Of a DNA stretch of 64,000 nucleotides, positions 46,650-58,210 are shown piece after piece. Below the pieces are notes generated by a model that worked only from the letters and a program-made list of their open reading frames with translations, searched no databases and was not told the DNA's origin. Source of the DNA: Mytilisepta virgata (lineage: Eukaryota; Mollusca; Bivalvia; Mytilida; Mytilidae); NCBI GenBank assembly GCA_028015205.1, contig CM051518.1, forward strand, positions 52,996,372 to 53,060,371. Direction: 5' to 3'. The translations under genes were made by a program, and so were the position numbers. Positions within the stretch are counted from its first letter, which is position 1, and each line of letters opens with the position of its first letter.

Positions 46650-47226
46650 CTGAAAAAGGTATGATAATGTAAAAATGTTCACCAACATCAACTTATGTAC
46701 CATACAGCCATGCATATATTTGAAATCTGCATATTTTCATCATGTATACATATCGTCAGTAAAAGTAAGTGAATGTATTTATTAGATCCTATTGTAGGAA
46801 GAAGCACCGAAATGTTAAATGTTGTATGAGCAGTAGCTTAGTGATATGTACTGTCTATTGCAATGTAATGACCAAAACGTTGAAAAGCAAAACTCGTTGG
46901 GGAACTCAATTGTCTTGAGCATCACTGAACACATGGTTTGTCAAAATGTGCACTTGTGACGTTGGTGTTAAACAAGAATTCCTTTCTGATTAAATTTTGG
47001 ATCATGCGTATTACCTTGCCTTTAGCTGAGTTTAAACTCAAAACGTGATTGTTAGCAGACTAGTTATCTAACATGTATCTTGATGTGCCTGATGCGATGT
47101 GTGATGGTCGGGTAAGTTAAAATTCCCTTGACTAAACTGATACTGAGAATAATTTGTTTTAGTGGCCATGAGTATGTATACTTCGATAACGGGACGTAAA
47201 GAAGACAAATATACCTAAGGAGCAAT

Positions 47227-47272
<46 letters not shown>

Positions 47273-50200
47273 GCAATCCATTAGACAGACAAAACCCGGG
47301 AAGACAAATGAACAACCACAAACACAACAAATAAACACTGCAAATTAAAAAACAATGAACCACACGAACTCCTATAAAAACCAGGCGTAACATCAGGTTC
47401 TCCGAAAGGGTAAGCAGTTCCTGCTCCGCATATGGCACCCGTCGTGAAGTTCAACAAAGTCAATCATCGGTCACACATCGGTGGAGGTACATGAAATGTT
47501 ACGACAGTGGGAAACGGTCCAACATCATCTTAGATATTGGAACCCTGTAACGGTCAATCAATTCGCGATGACGACCGTAAAATTTCCTAATTGATGACAT
47601 CAACTTATCTCTGATAAAACCCTGGTTAAGAAGCTTTTGTGACAGCAGTAATTCTCTTTGCCGAAAGTCATGGTAACTCATGCATGCCCTTGAATATCGG
47701 ATAAGCTGAGAAACGTAGACACCATGTGCAGGCGATGCTGGTATAATGCTACTCAAGAAGGGAAAGTTTACAATAAGGAAAGTCGAAGTCATCACGTTTG
47801 TCATAAAATTTTGTCTTCAATGTCCCTCATTGTCTATTTCAAGAAACAAATCCAAATATGAAGCGGACTTTGATGTATCTGTAGTATCCTTAATTTCAAG
47901 TTCACTGGGGTAGATGAGATGTAGAAAGTATTGGAATTTATCAACAACACGTCATTTATAACGAAAAGTGAAATTAAAGGATTGGTCTAGTTTCTTTTTT
48001 GTTTTTCACGTAGAAGCCGTTGAATGAAGTCCGCTTCATATGAGTACAGAAACAGATCGGCGAGGGGAGGACCACTGTTTGTTCCCATTGGAATGCCGAT
48101 TGTTTGTTGAAAAATTCGACCGCCAAATTCAACATATATGTTGTCTATGAGAAAATCTAACATGTTTGTAATTTCATCTTCAGGCTTCCCGTCAAACTGG
48201 AGATACGGGTTGACTCGAACTTGCAACGGGTAGCTGGATTTTTCTTAGTGTTGGATGTGTCATTATGATTTTAAGACGAAGAACACCAATGATAGCACAG
48301 TTTCTCGGTTTGGGTATAATTGACTATATCCCATCTTCTTAAGCATTACAGTGACCATTCGTTTTGGTGAAATTGGTGTCAAAGGGCGATCATTATAGTG
48401 TGATTTGAAATTTCAACAACGTAGCCATATGTAAACTAAACATGTATAGTTTTATATTCGTTTATAAAAATTACTTCCTTTATGTAAATATAATCCATGC
48501 ATCATTACCTGCAAGAGTTACCATGGTGACTCCCCATGCAATGCTCCAAAACCAACCAACCAATAAAAAAGTAACCGTGAATAACTGTGACACACCAACA
48601 CACACGTTAACACACAATGTCACAAGTCTTTGGTCGTCTTTTGTCTGAACTCGACATTTGCCACAACACAGTATAGAGAACCCACTTAAGATGGTACCTG
48701 AAAAAATGGCTTAGAATTAAAATAATATAAAAGAAAAGATTTATTATTTTTTTACAAACTACTGAATCTTAAAGTACATATAAAAATGTTGCATTGATGC
48801 TAGTATCCAAGACATCATGATGCCTCTGCATGGTGGACCCTAGGTCCCCGAGGGTATTCGTGAACCCAGTCGTCAGACTTGTCTGACATGATTATTCATT
48901 GATTTGTTACTGAAATTACCAGTATTTAACAAAATTCAAAAATAATAGAAATACTAAGGGTTCATTCCTTGTATTGCACATGGTAGATCTCCTTAGCTGA
49001 AATTTGGCTTCCTATTTCGGTATTTTTGGTTATGAGTACTTCTTGTTTAAAATAATTAAATTGGTTTTTGGTCTTCCAATGTTTCGGTTTTATCATTATT
49101 CATTGATTTGTTACAGAAATTACCAGTATTTAGCAAAATTAAAAAATAATAGAAATACTAAGGGTTCATTCCTTGTATTGCACATGGTAGATCTCCTTAG
49201 CTGAAATTTGGCTTCCTATTTCGGTATTTTTGGTTATCAGTACATCTTGTTTAAAATAAGTGTGGTTTTTGGTCTTCCAAATATTTCGGTTTTAATGCTG
49301 CTGATGCTGAAATGCGTCGTATATAGCATAGTATAAATTTACTATATCTAATATTAGTATCTTTGAATTTATTTTTATAGAAGCAAACAAAATTAAAAGA
49401 TTTTGTAGCCCAGGTGAAAACTTCATACATGTGTTTCCCGCCAATTAGAATAGCGAAATTTTATGGTACCCTGTTATTGCCCTGGTCAACAAAATTATTT
49501 AAAACTATTCATTCCCTGTTGCAAGTATTTTCCTTAGATGGATTTGTATCAGTTAAGTTGTTTCTCGTTAATGTCTAGTAGTTTTTTAATTAACTGCTGT
49601 TTCGCTTAAAAGGTTTGTTTTGAACCATGTGGTGCATCTAATTAGTTATTTTGTAATTATGCATTATAAGTCTATACGTCAATACTCTATTGAATACCAT
49701 CCATTCATGATTTCTAGACCAAAGAGAGACAAACTAAATGAGCACTACAAGACATTATATCATTGCAAACTACAATTATTTGAATGAGAAAGAGATACTT
49801 GGTACAGGAAAGAAGACACTGGATATTACTATAATTGACCAAAAACCGTCAGGAATGAAAAGTTTTATTTGTTAGTTTGATCAATGTGTCCTCGTCGATA
49901 TGCAAAAATTATTGAATTAGAGCAATAAAGAAATGTTCAAGGAAAAGGAAAAAATTGGAAATCAATGTCAGATTGTCCTAATAAACATTTTATCTTGTCA
50001 CAGAAACAATTTTACAATAACTGACGATTGAATTTTGATGAGTTTTCACTAATTTAGACAACTGATGCATAGCTTGGGATGTCATATCATACGGTTTTAT
50101 TAAATTTAGAAAGTAATAACTGACAAGTTTTCCGACAAATAAATTTGTAGGATTTTTTTTTCAATTATTTCTTTTTGTTAGTCAATTTTTATTCATTTAT

Positions 50201-53200
50201 TTCCATTTTATAGATTAAATACACGTATCTTTAGATAGAATAAATAAGCAGAACAAGAAAACACATAAGAGTCATGGCCGCTCATTTGAACTACAACCTT
50301 ATATCCAGATATCTTAATTTATTTGAAGTCTGGATTAGAGGTCTATCAGAAACTGGCTTGGACTGGATCCACTAAAGACAGGAAATACTTTATTGAACAT
50401 TCTCAGACACACAGGAGTACAAGACGACACATACATACATACATACAGACATACATACATACATACATACAATAACAAGCATTCTGAAAGTATTGCTGGG
50501 CAATACAATGTCCCATACCGGCTTGAGCTCTGAGAAAACTCGCAAAATCTCCTTAGGTAAGCGAATCGGACGAAGACGCAAGGACAGAGTGACTTCTAAA
50601 AATCCTGAAATTATGTTTGCAAGGGGTAAATAATAATTACCCGATCAGCATGCTCTGTAGCTTATCATTATAAGGTCACATACCAATAATATCACTTGGT
50701 AAAAGGATTTGCAAAAAAAGGTCCGGAAAACTATTATTTTGACAATAATTCCTATTTCCAAGGGCAATAACTCTCACAATAATACTCCGATTTAACTTCT
50801 TTAAGATTCAACGCCAAAACTGAGGTTCAAACTGCAAAAAAAAATCATCGGAAAGGAACGATATATGAACTTGATCTGTAACTTCTCATGGTCAAACTAT
50901 ATACCAAATATCAAATCAATATCTTCAAGCATGACGAAAATTAAGGTGCGGAAAACTGATTATTTGCGTGAATTTTCTAAAGTCCGCGAACCATAACTCT
51001 GCAAAAAAAAATCATCAGAACGGAACGAAATTCGAACATGATCTGTAACTAGTCATGGTAAAACTATAAACCAAATATCAAATCAATATCTTTAAGCACG
51101 ACGAAAAAAGTGAGGAAAAGTGCTTTGCCTGACTGACGGACGGGAGGAGTGTAAACCTAAAGTCGCTTTCGGTTTCGCCGGTAGGGGACTAATAACAGCA
51201 GTTAATACAAATAAAATTTACATATACATATAATCAACAAATACAAACTAAGGAAACCAAATATTACGGAAAAAAAAAATTTTGTATTAAAGGATATACG
51301 ACCACCAGTAGGTGAACTTAGAGTTATCGGTTGTTAGTATTCTTCGGCACTAAAGTGGAATTATAACTAGAGGTTCCATGGTGCCTGTATCGCACACAAA
51401 AATGACAAAATGTTTCATTCTAACAGTCATCTTCAGATAATATATAATGTAAACTGATAAATTTCTGAAAGTACTGGTATGCATCTGGAAATACAATTTG
51501 ATTTCAGACAAGCGGATCTTGTAGTGAATTTCCTATTAGGTCCTATGTTAAACTAAGTTTTGCTCTGCCAGCCCTCTTGGTTTGGTGTTTGAGTACTTGT
51601 AAGACAAACTAAGGATAATTGCTGCAAAATCCTGAATTCAAATGGGTGGGGGAGGGGATTAGATCTCTAAGGGAATTTTCAAGATCTTATGTTAAACAAA
51701 GTTTAGCTTTGGTAGCCATTCAGATGATAGGATACAATTCTGAAAGAGGCTATCTGTGGACCATTGCGGCCCAGTTTGGATCCAACTGACTCTACTTTTA
51801 GAAAAGAAGATTTTGAAATGAGTTTTCACATAGGTTCCTATGTTAAACTAAAATTGGCTGTGGTGGACATCTTGGTTGGCAGTCAAGGTATTCTGATCTC
51901 CCAAAGACGATTGCTGCCAACTTTTACTCCAACATGTTTAGGTTTAAGACAAAAAGATCTTTAAGAGAAATTTACCATAGTATCCTATGTTAAATTATGC
52001 TCACCTGTGGCTTTCAGTTTGGTTGGCAGTCTGGGTCATTGAATATAGTTCTAAAGGGAGAGGACCATTGCTGCAGTTGTTGTTCCTATTGGTCATTGGT
52101 TTGAGACAAAAATATCTTTAAATCAAATGTCCCATAAAGTAATTATGTTAAGCAAGATTGGTCGTGGAAGCTATCTTGGTTTGCTACAATTCTGAATGAA
52201 GACCACATATATAAAGACCATTGCTGCCAACTGGTTCCGAAGTTTCACACACGAAGAGATTTAAGTAAAAATTTCCACAGAGCAATATGTTACACTAAGT
52301 TACACGAAAGAAAGCTACCTAAATTTCGGCTGTGTCGGCCATCTTTGTTAACAGTAAGGGTCATCGGGTACATCTCTAAAAGATGGCCACTTAGGACCAT
52401 TGCTGTCAAGGTTGGTTTCAATCGTCTTAATGGTTTGAAACAAGAAGATCTTTATATTGACTGCCACTTTAAGCCACATTTTGCTATGACGGCCATTATG
52501 GTAAGCGGTCCAGGTCATTGGATACAATTTTGGAAAATGCTCAATCGATGATCAAGGACCACTGTCATTTCTGTCAATTGTCCATGTTTTCAGAGAAGAT
52601 GATTGAAATATAGTTATCACATTTGGTCCGTCGTCAGTCCATCCTTCCGTCAACATTTCACATTTTGAACTTCTTCTAGAGAAAAACTGAATGGATTGAA
52701 ACGAAACATAGCACAAATGTTCCTTACAAGGTGCTGACCCATCCATTATCAAAGATGGCCACCAGCGGGGCACTTAGTTTAACATATAACCATATGGGAA
52801 ATACATAAAAAAAATCTTCTTCTAGAGAACCGATGAATTGATTGAAACCAAACATAGCATTAATGTTCCCTATGAGGTGCTGAGCAAGTGTTGTTACTTT
52901 GTTACCCATCCGTCATCCAAGATGGCCGCCAGCGACTCAGTGTAACATAGGACCCTATGGGAAATACATACAAAAATCTTCTTCTAGAGAACCGCTGAAT
53001 GGATTGAAACCAAACATAGCATGAATATTCCTTATTAGGTGCTGATCAAGTGCTGTTACTTTGTTGCCGATACATCATCCAAGTTGGCTGGCGGGGGAAT
53101 TAGTTTAACATAGAACCCTATTGGAAATACATACAAACATTTTCTTCTAGAGAACCACTGAATGGATTGAAACCAAACATAGCATGAATGTTGCTTACGA

Positions 53201-56200
53201 CGTTCTGACCAAGTGTTGTTACTTTGGTGCCGATCTGCCATCTGTGATGGCCGTACACGGAAGATTTAGTTTAACATAGGACCTTATGGGAATTACATAC
53301 AAACGGCTTCTTCTTAGAAATTACTGAATGGATTGAAACCAAACATGGCATAGATGTTAAACTCAAGCAATAAACAAATGGAAATATAAGGCGAGCGATA
53401 CCGGCTCCTAGTAGCCTCTATTTTTTATTTTCATGAAATTCAAAGACCTTAATAAAGTCAAAAGTAGTTCAACAAAACTCATACGTAATCTTTACTACTT
53501 ATTTTACAACTACATAGTACAATTCAGGTAAATATTTACAGTGAAAGCCATAAAAAATTACAGTTTTGCATTTTTACCACTATTTTCTATTTATAAATAG
53601 CAATGGCAGTCATATGTGGTTTGGTCGGCGGTGCCGTTGGATACATTTTTGAAACTAAACACCAAAAGGATGAATGTGACCAAGCAGGGTTCAAATTGGC
53701 CCAGCGGTTTCAGAATACAACTTGATTTTTGTAAAATTATAATGGGCAAACAACGGACGGACGCAAAGTGATGGCAATAGCTCACTTTAACCTTCAGTTT
53801 CTGTCACAAGCATAGCTCTGTATGAAGTTATTTGGTTTTAATTTGCTTTTCGTCGTTTTTTGAACTTCAACTTCTAGGCAATTGTTACAAAATTTTCATA
53901 ATTAAATTAAGTTAAATCTGAAGAGCTATTTGATAGTCCGTGGTTCCTCTAAAGTCAAACAGCCTATTTTAGAGTAAGACGGGGTCGTCGCGCGGCCTGT
54001 TTTAGAATTAGCTAAATGGGGTTATGGGACGGCCATAGATAATTCGTAGGGGCATTTTCCCCTGATATTTGTTCACTTCTGGGGCCCTATCAGTCAAAAT
54101 CACGGTCGTCTAAATCTAACAGGACAAAGCCTGGTATGTTTCCTATAAAGAATATCAAATTAGTTAATGCAGAATATCGTATATAGCTAAGTTTTTATTG
54201 CACTGGGATAAAGTTTTAACACATTTGATAATTGAGATCTTTGAGATAGCTGTACAGTATGAAGAACATCCAGAACCAAAACAAATTTTTCGCTGTAAGT
54301 GAGTACCTATATATATATATATATATCGCTTTCTTTCGACAATAAAATGGTTTTTGTTCTGTTTGTTTACATCCCAGCACATTAAACACCATCGTTGACG
54401 CTGGAAATGGGTAGTTATTTGAATTTTGTATAAAATCATAGTTATGATTGAAAGAAATACAGGAGAAAGAGGTCTTACTCCTTCACAATTTTAGAACCCA
54501 CCAAAACGGTATTAGATTTATGTTAGTATAAAATCGAAATTATTTATAAAAAAAAACAACAACAAAAAAAAACAGAATTATTATATACTATGAAGTACAT
54601 TATTTCTAAATAAAAAAAAATCAATCGGCATATATTTTTACAGTTTCTCTTTTTAAAGATAATATCTAACTAGAGACTCCCAAAAGCCTGTATCGCTCAC
54701 CTGGATTTAACTTGTCCACTTTCAGCAGGACTGAAAATTTAAGTGTAGCATTTATCTTGGATAGTTTTCCCATAGGTTCAATGTTAAACAAAGTTTGGGT
54801 GTGGTAGCCATCTTAGTTGACATTCAAGGTTATCAAACACAATTCTGAAAGAAGACCATTGCTGGCATCAGTTTGGTTCCAAGTTTAAGGTATGATGATC
54901 TGCAAATTAAATTTTCCCATAGGGTCATATGTTAAACTAAGTTCAGCTTTGGTGGCCATCTTGATTGACAGGCCAGGTCAGCGGACACAATTACGAAAGG
55001 GAGGGGGCAGGGCATCTAATGACCATTGCAGCCAAGTTTGGTCCCAATTGGACAATTGGTCTCAGATCAGAAGATTTTTAAAGGAATTTTCCCATAGGGT
55101 CCTATGCTGAACTAAGTTCGGTTGTGGCAGCCATTTTGGTTGACTGTCCTGGTCATCGGACACAATTCTAAAAGAGGACCATCTAAGGACCATTGCTGAA
55201 AGGTTGGTCCCAATTGGCTCAGTGGTTTCAGACAAGAAGATTTTAAATGAATTTTCCCAAACTAAGTTCAGCTGTGACGCCATCTTTGTTGACATTCTGG
55301 GTTATCGGACATAATTCTGAAAGAGGACCCCCTAATGACCATTTCTGCCAAGTTTGGTTCCAATCGATTACTAGTAGTGGTTTCGGACAATAAGATTTTT
55401 AATGAATTTTCCCATAGGGTCCTTTGTTTAACTAAGTTCAGCTGTGGTGGCCATCTTGGCCATCGGACACAATTCTTATAGAGGACCATCTAAGGACCAT
55501 TTCTGCCAATTTTGGTTCTAACTGGCTCTGTAGTTTCAGACATCTTGGATTTCTTATTGACATGAAAAATATAAACTTTGTAAAGGACCACGGGGATCAT
55601 TCAGGCATAATATTACTTCCATCTGTCAAACGGTTTCAGACAAGAAGCTGTTTCTATGTATTTCCCATAAGATCCCATGTTAAATGTTACCGCGGTGGTG
55701 GCCATCTTTGATATCAGATCGGCACGAAAAATATAAACTTTGTAGAGGACCGTGTAAGGATCATTCCTGCAATATAACAATTCAATCGCTTTTGTAGTTT
55801 CAGAGAAGAGGTTTTGGAAATTCCAGCCAATCAGAGTGGATGATTCACCCTGGCAGTCATGTTGGAACGACGTGGACTCAGAATCCCTGACCTGAGAGGA
55901 TGGAAGATCAGATGAACGGACATCAGTTTGGCCTAAAACACGAAATCCCCAATCCTTTGAAATCTGATGACGACTTTAGTTACAAAATGATTATAGTTGT
56001 GCTTGGGTGAGTAAATAGATAGTATTTAATCACCGCCCTAAAGTTTAGCCAAGATATCAAAACTTTTAATTTTTAATCTTACCTGAACCTGGAATTATAA
56101 TATTTAATATCAGAAAAACGATAGCCAGGCCAAGCGGAAGATAAGGAATCACAGATCGTATAAAAGAATCATTGTGGGCAATCACTGATCGCGGTCTGTC

Positions 56201-56707
56201 TGTTGGTGTCAACACAGAAGTCGGTTGAATTTGACCATCAGCTATCACCTCCGATGGGGTATCGAGTGAAATGTTTGTCAAATCTCTGGGAAGAACAACT
56301 AGCTTTTCCGAATCCTTCTTCGTAGCTCGTTTAATTTCTATTGTTTCTTCTTGGACAGAAGTTGTTTTAGACAGTGGTTTATCTGACACACTAGCTACGA
56401 TCCCATTTGATTTTTTATCAGAATGTTCACTCTTTGGAGTCTGCTTTAAGTCCTTTATTACATCTGAATTGGTTGTCTCATCTTTGATTTCTAGTACATT
56501 TTCAGTAATATTTTGGTTTGATTCTTTTTCCGTATCACTTTTGTTTAACTGTGTTTTCTTCAACCCATTAAGAGATCTACTTTCCGATTTTTCTTTTGTG
56601 TCAGGATTTATAAATTTTGATTTCGATCTGGAAATTTTAAGTTTTCCTTCCGTGTTTCGTCTTACTGACGATATTGAAGGGCGGTGTTTTTCCGAGGTTT
56701 CCGGCAT
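46537..56707 (-). CDS. STUM: STUM/SPEC3-family membrane protein, complete (three exons, 308 residues)
   Basis: Exons 56707-56083, 48697-48509 and 46649-46537 join with phases 1 and 1 into one frame ending in TGA. Residues 1-180 are polar, Ser/Lys/Glu-rich and probably disordered. A first hydrophobic segment (PYLPLGLAIVFLILNIIIPG) leads across the exon junction into SGTILSGFSILCCGKC. A second stretch (about residues 232-271) ends FLLVGWFWSIAWGVTMVTLA. The last 37 residues are charged (RRQKKQQRERE). The Y-[LM]-P..LN..PG.GT and GW..SI.WG motifs match STUM/SPEC3. Drosophila stum is needed for mechanosensing in proprioceptors (family knowledge); the role in this animal is unknown. Human STUM is only about 140 residues, so the long N-terminus is unusual. 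Confidence 0.88.
47228..47270 (+). repeat. Homopolymer A43 (T43 on minus)
   Basis: An uninterrupted A-run at the 3' side of the minus-strand Penelope-like fragment. On the element strand it is a T-run, so it is not a normal poly(A) tail of that element. Confidence 0.9.
47272..48400 (-). mobile_element. Penelope-like retroelement fragment in STUM intron 2
   Basis: The minus-strand frames read NPYLQFDGKPEDEITNMLDF, FQQTIGIPMGTNSGPPLADL, then (frame shifted) HLIYPSELEIKDTTDTSK, SASYLDLFLEI and VNFPFLSSIIPASPAHGVYV. The segment that should hold the YIDD active site is damaged: FRYK, a stop and RVVDKF appear instead. The 3' non-coding part has the same layout as 40420-40815. Only the second half of the RT is present (5'-truncated). 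Left boundary at the A-run; right boundary approximate. Confidence 0.8.
48509..48697 (-). CDS. STUM: STUM exon 2 (residues 210-271)
   Basis: A 189-bp exon, acceptor TTTTTTCAG|GTACC, donor CTTGCAG|GTAATG. It carries the cysteine pair CCGKC and the second membrane region with GWFWSIAWG. This is the most conserved part of the family. Confidence 0.9.
48891..49375. repeat. Direct tandem duplication, 204-bp period, with dispersed repeat end
   Basis: ATTATTCATTGATTTGTTAC at 48891 and the near-identical copy at 49095 each run through AATACTAAGGGTTCATTCCT and GTAGATCTCCTTAGCTGAAA. The downstream part (49265-49375) matches 41715-41835. Confidence 0.85.
50429..50470. repeat. (CATA)n microsatellite
   Basis: About ten CATA units with one CAGA interruption, in STUM intron 1. 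Confidence 0.95.
50680..51192. mobile_element. Tandem-core element with terminal GACGGACGG and hairpin-like end (element E)
   Basis: Two units of about 170 bp share AAAAATCATC.GAA.GGAACGA, GATCTGTAACT and CCAAATATCAAATCAATATC. They are followed by GACTGACGGACGGGAGG and a 3' end with AGTCGCTTTCGGTTTCGCCG running to GGGGACT, which can fold on itself. The 5' end is not located with certainty. Confidence 0.55.
51500..53790. repeat. Head-to-head inverted arrays of a roughly 165-170 bp unit in STUM intron 1
   Basis: From 51500 to about 52610, plus-oriented units carry GGTCCTATGTTAAACTAAG and GGCCATCTTGGTTGGCAGT. From about 52660 to 53375, units of the same module run on the opposite strand (CTTAGTTTAACATAGGACCC, CAAGATGGCCGCCAGCG). 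After 53590 comes a short plus-oriented 3' end (GGACGCAAAGTGATGGCAAT, AGCTCAC) like that of elements B and D. Non-coding. Confidence 0.75.
54665..55835 (+). repeat. Tandem-unit repeat of the B/D superfamily
   Basis: It begins AGACTCCCAAAAGCCTGTAT and CGCTCACCTGG, a variant of the B/D 5' end. About six units follow with TTTTCCCATAGGGTCCTATG, AACTAAGTTCAGCTGTGG, GGCCATCTT and GGACACAATTCTGAAAG. No matching 3' hairpin is seen, so it looks 3'-truncated. Confidence 0.7.
56083..56707 (-). CDS. STUM: STUM exon 1 (residues 1-208 plus split Gly codon)
   Basis: Begins MPETSEKHRPSISSVRR, has basic SRSKSKF and many Thr/Ser/Glu residues, and ends with the first membrane segment and GTTCAG|GTAAGA. Upstream in-frame sequence gives no better start. 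The opposite strand is also open here, which is a shadow. Confidence 0.85.
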
Positions 56708-58128
56708 TCTGACTTGAAGTTTGTTTCAAAATAACAACATCAACATAGTTTCCTGTCTGTTAACATCTTTTTTTGTAAATTCTGGAGAAATAAATGAAAT
56801 TAGGCACTACTGTGTAATTCGAAATGTTCTAGTTGGTTTGTTTCCCAACCATTTATCATTTTTTATCTAACCAAACTCCAATCCATCATCCGTATACATT
56901 TCAAAATTTTAATTCGAAATTGTTTCTTATCTCATCGCATGAGTGAATTCAGAAATGAATATCGTAAATGACATTATCGGAACTCGGTTCTAAGCACGTT
57001 TATCGGAAATGGGTAATTGCTGAGCATGAATGCGTCCTTGGAAACACCCACCGTAATCACTTCGAAGTATCTTCAGTCATTGTCAGACACGAGGTTGATT
57101 AACAGTAGACGATTGATTTTGGGCTGGTTTTATGATTTGGTTATTGTTGATTGGAACTGCATGACAATACACCAGTTGTTGATTTACGATGTTTAAATAT
57201 AAATTAGTAATTAACCTTTGAATTTGGAAAGATTATCCATACATGATGTAGAACTGACTTTATCTTACTTTGACAACAATTCACTAGTTAATCCATATTT
57301 TTTATTAAAACACAAGACAACAGTGAAACACTGAGAAATACTAACAGAGAAAATTTTCTAAATCAAATAAAACACGCGATTTAGATTTATACATATTATA
57401 TGATATCTAAAGACAATTTACCAGTATCCTTAATATCAAGTGAAAAATTTCAACTATTAAGAACAATTATACCAAACTTTTAACTGGGAAGATTAGTTTA
57501 AATCTATAATACGTCCAAATAATTCCTGGGCGTTTCGTCCAGAAGTCTATGCCAAAAATTCCTATCTCTATTACACAAGGTTTTCTGTAATATTTGGACA
57601 GGCAGAATTTTAGATTCCTCTGACGTCAGAATAAACATTGACTGATACCAATTTTGGTGAATTTTGAGACACTGCACATATGAACAATTTATATCTTATC
57701 AGCAGTTGTCAAGTCTGAAATATGGAAATCTGACTCCAATCCAAAACCGAATACTGTATAACAATCCTGGGACTATTATAACTATATTATAGTTATAATA
57801 GTCCCAGAACAATCTAAGGACAATTTTCTTTCTTTCTCCTGATGGATCATGTAAGCTCAACCCACATATCTGCCAATCGAGTCACACACAGTTGGTGCAT
57901 AGGGGAGACATTGGGGGTTGCCAGGTCATAATACGGAAAGCCTGACCGCGGATCATAGTGGGTAACGTATTTTGAGAATGCCACGCTCACTGGGTGCTAA
58001 AGACCCTTTCTGTACTTTTCGAAAAAAGTAAGCTAATGGCCACTACAGAAATCGGTTGCCCTTTGTGTCTTGTCTCACCCCTATTTGAATTGTGTTTGAT
58101 AAATTGTTGAACTGGTTCTCGTCCTCAA
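56708..58128. other. STUM 5' flank and intergenic sequence
   Basis: No gene supported. Contains a perfect palindrome (57767-57807) and a GC-richer repeat-like stretch (57840-58125) abutting a LINE tail. No distinct promoter motif could be fixed for STUM. Confidence 0.5.
57767..57807. repeat. Perfect 41-bp palindrome (20-bp arms, 1-base centre)
   Basis: The left arm CTGGGACTATTATAACTATA and right arm TATAGTTATAATAGTCCCAG are exact reverse complements around a single T. It could be the fused ends of an inverted-repeat element or a stable hairpin; no gene function is implied. Confidence 0.95.
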
Positions 58129-58210
58129 GATAAAATAAGATAAGATAATATTTATTGATAAAGAATCCAACACAGGATTGTAATCTCCAACAAAATTCAG
58201 ACAAACATTG
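58129..58210 (-). mobile_element. 3' tail copy of the LINE found at 21270
   Basis: About 80 bases, including TGTTGGAGATTACAATCCTG, TTTATCAATAAATATTATC and a short (TTATC)n, match the minus-strand 3' end of the deleted LINE at 21270-21350. It is a heavily 5'-truncated insertion. Confidence 0.8.

Noticed and set aside
56271..56717. 148-codon plus-strand frame
   Set aside because: Antisense shadow of STUM exon 1; hydrophobic-looking composition comes from the reversed Ser/Lys/Glu codons.
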